Assembly (NCBI GenBank): GCA_025057335.1
Contig: JANWXG010000078.1
Location: forward strand, 1 to 10,050
DNA: 10,050 nt
Direction: 5' to 3'
Origin: a bacterium
GTDB taxonomy: Bacteria; Armatimonadota; HRBIN16
The notes beneath the pieces are model-generated. The model made no database searches. It was not told where the DNA came from and saw only the letters and a program-made list of their open reading frames with translations. Made by a program: the position numbers and the translations under genes. Below, piece after piece: positions 5,355 through 10,050 of the stretch (positions are counted from its first letter, which is position 1; the number at the start of each line of letters is the position of its first letter).

Positions 5355-8300
5355 ATGCAAGATATGAAACCACCACTCACCGTTTGGACGGCGCCTGCGC
5401 TAGGGGGCAAAACACGGCGCTGTGTCGCCACCTGCCTGCAAGAGGGAGAGCGTGTTCGTCTCGTGCTGCCTTCCGACCTGCAGGCTCAGATGGCGCGCTC
5501 TATCCTCCTCGCCGAGGGGATGTCTGCTACTGCCGCCGAGCAGGTGGTGTGTAGCTTGTACGCTTTTGCCTTGCAGATTGCCTCTGCTTGGGAGGAGGTA
5601 CGCATTGTACCCAACCATCTACGGCGTTGGCTCCTGTATCGAGCAGTGCAGGAGGTAGCAAAGCAAAGCGCGCTCGTGGCACGGGCTGCCTCGCGAGAGG
5701 GCGTTCTTACTCTGCTCACGCGCTGGGTGCGCGAGATGGTGCGCGAGGGGATAGCGCCACCACAGTTGCAAGAGCTGGCTCTACACTCTCCAGAACAGGA
5801 AAAGGTTGCTGCGCTCGCACAGATACTACGCCACTACCTCCAGCTGCTTGCAGCGCGCGGCTGGCACGAGGAGGAGGAGGTCTATTCACTCGCGACGCAA
5901 GCCATACGTGCACAGCTTTCTCGGATTGCCCTACCTCGCTGGGTGCTGATAGACGGCTTCATACGCTTTTCCCGGCGGGAGACGGAGTTCCTGCGCGCTC
6001 TAGCGGAGGCGGGGTGCCAGCTGACGGTGACTCTCTGCTGGGAGGAGGGAAGGGAAGGGGTATTTGCGAGCACGACTGCTACCTTGCGCTGGCTCGCACA
6101 ACATTTCGAGGTACATCATCAGACGGTGACGACGGAACCTCCGGGGCACGTTTCTGCCACCATTGCCCACATCGCCGCTCACCTGTTCAGCTCGAACCCT
6201 TCTCCGCCTGTCTGTGGGCAAGACGCCCCTGCCGTGGAGATATGGGAGGCGCCCCACCTACTGGCGGAGGCGGAGATGGTCGCCCGCGAGATTGTACGGC
6301 AACACCGCCAAGGCGTAGCATGGGGTGAGATGGCAGTGCTCTGTCGGGACATCTCGTCCGTGCTGCCCGTTTTGGAAAGCGTCTTCGAGCGGTTCGGCGT
6401 TCCCACCCAGAGCTTCGAAAGAAAAACCTTAGGAGAGCACCCGCTGGTGCGCACGCTTGCTGGACTACTGCATTTACACGAGAACGATTACCCACGAGAA
6501 GGTGTGCTACAGTGGCTCAAAGGCGGTTACCTCCCTGTGGACATCTTCGAGGCAGACCGTTTCCGTAGCGCAGCGGTACGGCGGGGCGTGCGAGCCGGCG
6601 CCGCAAACTGGCTGAAGCTGGCTGAGCGCATGGAGCGAGAAGGTAACCCGGTTGCCCCGCTGTTGCGTACGCTGGTGGAGAGCACGCAGGCGCTCGCGCA
6701 GGCGACAGAGCCGCTCCAGTGGTTCGCGGCGCTACAAGCGACGCTGCAGGCGACACACTTCGGGATTGCTCTGCACGATGAGAGCGAGCAGGAAGTGCTC
6801 TCAGACGCAATGGAGGTTGCCCACCAAGTGCTTGCTCTACTGGCTCAGGACGAAGCAGGCACACCCGCCGACTGGGCGCAAGCGGTGGAGCAGGCATGGA
6901 AGGCGACCCCCCAGCGCCGGGGAGCGGCGCCTCGCAACGCAGTATGGCTGCTAGAGGCGGAGGGGTGCCGCCCTCTACATCCTCGCCTTGCCTTCCTCAT
7001 GGGCATGCAAGAGGGGCGTTTCCCCCGACGCCTCACGGAGGACGCCCTCCTGCGCGATGCAGACCGAAAGTGGCTCAACGCGCATGTCGGAACCTCTCTT
7101 CCGTTGAGCATCGAGGATGCCCAGGTGGAACGGCTCGTATTCTATCAGGCGGCGACCTGTGCATCGCAGCGAGTAGTGTTTACCTACTCTCGCACGGAAG
7201 GTGACCACGACGTGCCGCCGTCTTACTACCTTCGCGCGCTGCGCGAGCTGTTCTCGCCCGAAGGAGTGCTGCAACACAGCGTACGCCTCAGTGAGGTGAC
7301 CGTTCCTCTCGCCCACACGCTGGACGAGCAGGATGCCGAGCGTACGTTGGTGGACTCGCTGTTCGACGTAACCCCCCACACCCGCCGCGTGTTGAGCGAG
7401 GCAGAACGGGAGCAAGCTGCCCGCGCAATATATTGCTGGTTGACAGAGCGACCAGAGCGGTGTCGCCTATGGTGGCGTTGGCGATACATTCCTGCCTTCC
7501 CCCGCCTATCTACTGCGTTGCCTGATGGGCACACTCGCCCTTACTCAGCCACAGAACTGGAAGACCTGCAGAGGTGTCCGTTTCGACATTTCGTGCGTTG
7601 GGAACTCCGGTTACGCCCAGAGAAGGCGCATTACGCTACAGAGCAAGGACGCTGGCTACATGCCGTGTTACAGCGCCGTCAAAACTCCGAACAGCCGTTG
7701 CACGACCTGATTCACGAGGTGACGGAACGGTATCCCGTAGACCGCCCTACCGGCGAGCGATACCTGCTGCAACAGCAACTGGAGGAGATGGTGCATTCGG
7801 TGCTGCACCGTGAAGCGCAGTTATACGCTGCCTTCGGCTTGCAGGTGCTATGGACCGAAGCCACTTTCGGGGAAGCCAGCGAGGATGAAGAGCAGGCGCT
7901 AGGCGAGGTAGCTACTCCGCTGCGTCTCACCCTTCCCGATGGACGGCGGATGTGGATTCGTGGAAGGATAGACCGCGTGGAATACTGTCCCCAAACAGGC
8001 GCAACGGTACTGGTGGAGTACAAGCGCGACCTTCCCAATGGGTGGTGGCAGCGAGTGCAGCAAGGCGAGGACCTGCAGATTGTGTTGTATGTCGCTGCGT
8101 TGAGACAGGTCTGGAAACGAGCGCCCGCAGCCGTAGCGCTAGATAGCGCGCTGGAGGGAAAACGATATCGCATCGTGTTTACCGACCTCGCCCCGTCCGA
8201 GCTCTTGCAGCGGCTGAGTCGGCTACCGCAGGAAGACTACTCTGTAGTGCAGCATATGCAGGGTCAACGGTGGAGAATCATCGAACGCAGGGCGGTCGAG

Positions 8301-8462
8301 CGAATCAGCGAACTGCTCCGACGACGTCAGTCAGGCGATATTCGTCCTCTACCAGGAGACCACTGCAGTCTATGCGAGTATGGTGGACTCTGTCGCACTG
8401 TGCAAGGAGCTGGAACCCCTCTACACGACGGGGAGCCATATCCTGCGGAAAGCGGATGGTGA
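5355..8462 (+). CDS. addB: AddB-type PD-(D/E)XK nuclease with inactivated helicase domain and Fe-S cluster
   Basis: AddB works with the helicase-nuclease AddA to resect double-strand DNA ends for recombination; its helicase-like part reads the Chi signal and its nuclease part cuts one strand. The 1035 residues are slightly short for AddB. The N-terminus has a weakened P-loop (APALGGKT, 13-20) lacking the usual GxxGxGKT spacing. The middle holds the conserved GMQEGRFPRRLTEDALL block and PSYYLRAL. The C-terminal nuclease begins with SATELEDLQRCPFRHF, which carries Cys741. It then has GRIDRVEY (Asp873) and VEYKR (Glu888 and Lys890), and ends in C-x2-C-x5-C (Cys1004, Cys1007, Cys1013). These four cysteines match the iron-sulfur site of AddB, so cluster and nuclease look intact. 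ATG 5355 is the first start after the in-frame stop at 5247; no good Shine-Dalgarno precedes it. No addA lies in the window. The gene diverges from the pdh operon. A more distant RecB-nuclease family member is the main alternative. Confidence 0.85.
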   Translation: MQDMKPPLTVWTAPALGGKTRRCVATCLQEGERVRLVLPSDLQAQMARSILLAEGMSATAAEQVVCSLYAFALQIASAWEEVRIVPNHLRRWLLYRAVQEVAKQSALVARAASREGVLTLLTRWVREMVREGIAPPQLQELALHSPEQEKVAALAQILRHYLQLLAARGWHEEEEVYSLATQAIRAQLSRIALPRWVLIDGFIRFSRRETEFLRALAEAGCQLTVTLCWEEGREGVFASTTATLRWLAQHFEVHHQTVTTEPPGHVSATIAHIAAHLFSSNPSPPVCGQDAPAVEIWEAPHLLAEAEMVAREIVRQHRQGVAWGEMAVLCRDISSVLPVLESVFERFGVPTQSFERKTLGEHPLVRTLAGLLHLHENDYPREGVLQWLKGGYLPVDIFEADRFRSAAVRRGVRAGAANWLKLAERMEREGNPVAPLLRTLVESTQALAQATEPLQWFAALQATLQATHFGIALHDESEQEVLSDAMEVAHQVLALLAQDEAGTPADWAQAVEQAWKATPQRRGAAPRNAVWLLEAEGCRPLHPRLAFLMGMQEGRFPRRLTEDALLRDADRKWLNAHVGTSLPLSIEDAQVERLVFYQAATCASQRVVFTYSRTEGDHDVPPSYYLRALRELFSPEGVLQHSVRLSEVTVPLAHTLDEQDAERTLVDSLFDVTPHTRRVLSEAEREQAARAIYCWLTERPERCRLWWRWRYIPAFPRLSTALPDGHTRPYSATELEDLQRCPFRHFVRWELRLRPEKAHYATEQGRWLHAVLQRRQNSEQPLHDLIHEVTERYPVDRPTGERYLLQQQLEEMVHSVLHREAQLYAAFGLQVLWTEATFGEASEDEEQALGEVATPLRLTLPDGRRMWIRGRIDRVEYCPQTGATVLVEYKRDLPNGWWQRVQQGEDLQIVLYVAALRQVWKRAPAAVALDSALEGKRYRIVFTDLAPSELLQRLSRLPQEDYSVVQHMQGQRWRIIERRAVERISELLRRRQSGDIRPLPGDHCSLCEYGGLCRTVQGAGTPLHDGEPYPAESGW

Positions 8463-8540
8463 AAATGACGGGCTTCTTATGGAACAATCCCTGTGAGAAC
8501 CCTCCTCCCGCGAACACTTTCTGGTTTTACTCTGGTGTCC

Positions 8541-8585
8541 GCCGCTCAGCGGCGTTGTAATAGGCACAGGCAGGATGCCTGTGCC
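8541..8585. repeat. Pair of hairpins between convergent genes (REP-like; possible bidirectional terminator)
   Basis: GCCGC-TCA-GCGGC (8541-8553) is followed, after GTTGTAATA, by GGCACAGGCA-GGA-TGCCTGTGCC (8563-8585), a perfect 10-bp stem with a 3-nt loop. They sit between the converging ends of the AddB-type gene and the GH88-like gene, where a shared terminator would be useful, but no T-run follows on either strand. The second hairpin resembles a dispersed palindromic repeat that I recall from environmental genomes; only one copy is present here. The rest of 8463-8658 holds no gene I can support. Confidence 0.5.
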
Positions 8586-8658
8586 ATTTGCTTTCGCACG
8601 GTATCGACGGCTCCCGGGGCAACCTCCAGGGGGATGAAACAGGAGTGCGAATGTCCGA

Positions 8659-10050
8659 TTAGGGCGTGTTCTGCGGAGCAGGGAAGGGGCTTTGCCCTCC
8701 ACCAAAGAAGGTGTAGTAGCCCTCTCCGCGTGCGACGCGCTGTGCGTACAGACACACCTCGCGCAGATGGTAGTCGCCCCACATCGTCGCCTCGCCGCAG
8801 GGGATTCGCCTGCCCTGAGGCACATGGTCCCAGCCGTTGGGACGGTGGTACACGCTGTGCAACAGTAACCCCTGGTGTGCTTCGTCGGTGCTCAGGTACG
8901 GCTCCTCCAGCAGGCGCCGTAGCACGGTCAACCCCGCCTGCCAGTAGCGGGTGCCCTCTTCGCCGTGTGTGCGCAGCCAGCGTCCTAACCGCAGCAGACC
9001 TTGCGCGGCGATTGCTGCGGCGGAGCTGTCCACAGGCTCGCAGTCGTTGAAGGGGTCAGCAGGACGGTGGAGATAGTCGCCCAGGTCGCGCAAGTGCGGT
9101 GCCCCTGTATCCCAGTAGGGGATGCCGTCGGTAGGAGTGTTCTCGATGTAGAAGTCGCAGGTCGCCCTCGCTGCCCGAAGCATCCACTCCTGCACTGTCT
9201 CGCGCCCGCCGAAGGGGGCAAGCTCCGCCTCGTCCAGCGTGTCCAGAAACTCCAGCTGCTCTGCGAAGCCCAGCATTACCCACGCCAGCCCGCGCGTCCA
9301 CGTGCTAAAGGGCGAGTATCCCTGCTGGGTAGAGGGGCAACGGTAGGTGCCGTCTTTGGGGTTGAACAGGCTCTCATGTGCCACGCGCCCGCGCACGTCG
9401 TAAAGGTCGCGCCCCTCGCCGTAGTAGACGGTGTAACGGGCGGTAGTGCGGGCGTGCAGGAGAAGGCGCTCCAACAGGGAAACGGGGCGGTCGCCCTCCT
9501 CCTTCAGCACATGCCCCAGCCGATGCGCCAGCGCCAGCGCGCGCAGGGTACGCATGGTATCGGCAAACAGCGAGTGGGGCCCGTTGAACGAGTAGATGTA
9601 TCCCCCGCCGTCGGCGGTGCGCGCCCATCGGCTCGCCTGTACCGCCCCACTGCAGCGTAGCGCCAGCTCGCACAGGCGCTGCTCGCTCTCATCATGGGGG
9701 AGGCGTCCCTCCCGCATCATCCGCCACAGGTTGCCGTAGGTGCTGACCACGTTGAAGCCGTGGTCATGCACTCCTGTATGCGTGATGTGGACAGGGATGT
9801 GTCGGTAGGTACCGTCCCGTCCAATCTGCAGGAACCGCTCGTCGCCTGTCGCATCGTACTGCAGCAGAGCGGAGCCGAACTGAAAGCCATGCGTCCAGTC
9901 TGTCCACGCGCGGCTGGTGTAGACACCCCGCACCGTGCACACAGGAGCGCCCGCTTCAGGCGTCCACGTCTGCTCTAGGGCGAGTATCTTCGCCGCTGAC
10001 AGCTGCCACATCCGCCCGATAGCGGGCAGCAGGTCGGAAGAGGTCAAGTT
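8659..10050 (-). CDS. GH88-like unsaturated glucuronyl hydrolase, 5' end at or beyond the window edge
   Basis: GH88 enzymes are (alpha/alpha)6-barrel hydrolases that remove the unsaturated uronic acid left by polysaccharide lyases, using hydration rather than classical hydrolysis. The visible 462-463 residues fit a nearly full-length member. Two aspartates in GH88-like settings are seen: Asp95 in HDHGF and Asp163 in SLFADTMRT (counted from the TTG ending at 10047). Later family blocks are STWTRGLAWVMLGF (the RGxAW motif), GIPYWDTGAP, DSSAAAIAAQGLLRL and TMWGDYHLREVCL. The first possible start in view is that TTG, three bases from the edge, without visible upstream sequence, so the true start may lie outside. 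No signal peptide is seen in the part present. GH105 (rhamnogalacturonyl hydrolase) is a related alternative. The gene converges on the AddB-type gene. Confidence 0.82.
   Translation of the reverse strand, partial: NLTSSDLLPAIGRMWQLSAAKILALEQTWTPEAGAPVCTVRGVYTSRAWTDWTHGFQFGSALLQYDATGDERFLQIGRDGTYRHIPVHITHTGVHDHGFNVVSTYGNLWRMMREGRLPHDESEQRLCELALRCSGAVQASRWARTADGGGYIYSFNGPHSLFADTMRTLRALALAHRLGHVLKEEGDRPVSLLERLLLHARTTARYTVYYGEGRDLYDVRGRVAHESLFNPKDGTYRCPSTQQGYSPFSTWTRGLAWVMLGFAEQLEFLDTLDEAELAPFGGRETVQEWMLRAARATCDFYIENTPTDGIPYWDTGAPHLRDLGDYLHRPADPFNDCEPVDSSAAAIAAQGLLRLGRWLRTHGEEGTRYWQAGLTVLRRLLEEPYLSTDEAHQGLLLHSVYHRPNGWDHVPQGRRIPCGEATMWGDYHLREVCLYAQRVARGEGYYTFFGGGQSPFPAPQNTP

Noticed and set aside
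5345..5355. ACCTGTCAACA before the AddB-type start as a second copy of the lexA palindrome ACTTGTCAAGT
   Set aside because: Only 8 of 11 positions match, the symmetry is lost, and the shared core is just the complement of a -35 hexamer; too weak to call SOS control.
8465..8560. Possible 31-residue peptide starting 2 bp after the AddB-type gene
   Set aside because: There is no Shine-Dalgarno, it ends inside the hairpin-repeat region, and its composition is unremarkable; probably chance.

Overview
This is a GC-rich bacterial chromosome segment that mixes housekeeping genes with carbohydrate-related ones. I see no phage, transposase, plasmid, CRISPR, tRNA or rRNA signature. The lineage cannot be fixed from the sequence alone. 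A divergent LexA, a mitochondrial-type pyruvate dehydrogenase (PDH), an AddB-type nuclease, a DUF1080/LamG-like domain, a GH88-like hydrolase and many short intergenic hairpin repeats together recall Armatimonadota or similar environmental phyla. That placement is from memory and low confidence.

Layout from left to right. (1) Positions 1-530, plus strand: the C-terminal end of a beta-sandwich (concanavalin-like, DUF1080/LamG-type) protein cut by the left edge. (2) Positions 531-725: a convergent gap with a strong hairpin. (3) Positions 726-1370, minus strand: lexA, with an unusually clean sigma70-type promoter at 1402-1431 that carries palindromic and direct-repeat elements. (4) Positions 1371-1873: about 500 bp without a gene, largely a cluster of hairpin-forming repeats. 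(5) Positions 1874-5118, minus strand: a compact three-gene operon, read E1 alpha (pdhA), E1 beta (pdhB), E2 (pdhC), encoding most of a PDH complex. No E3 (lpd) gene is in the window. (6) Positions 5119-5354: a divergent intergenic region holding the pdh leader with two hairpins and a candidate operator. (7) Positions 5355-8462, plus strand: a 1035-residue AddB-type PD-(D/E)XK nuclease/inactivated-helicase protein with a C-terminal iron-sulfur cluster motif. (8) Positions 8463-8658: a convergent gap with two hairpin repeats. (9) Positions 8659-10050, minus strand: a GH88-like unsaturated glucuronyl hydrolase that reaches the right edge.

The three PDH subunits would convert pyruvate to acetyl-CoA together with an E3 encoded elsewhere. 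LexA and the AddB-like protein both belong to DNA damage handling (SOS control and double-strand-break end processing), but they are not adjacent and share no obvious operator. The two edge genes suggest polysaccharide use. I find no convincing undescribed multi-gene system. The signals most worth a second look are non-coding: the structured repeat cluster at 1567-1780, the lexA operator architecture combined with a non-canonical recognition helix, and the pdh leader.
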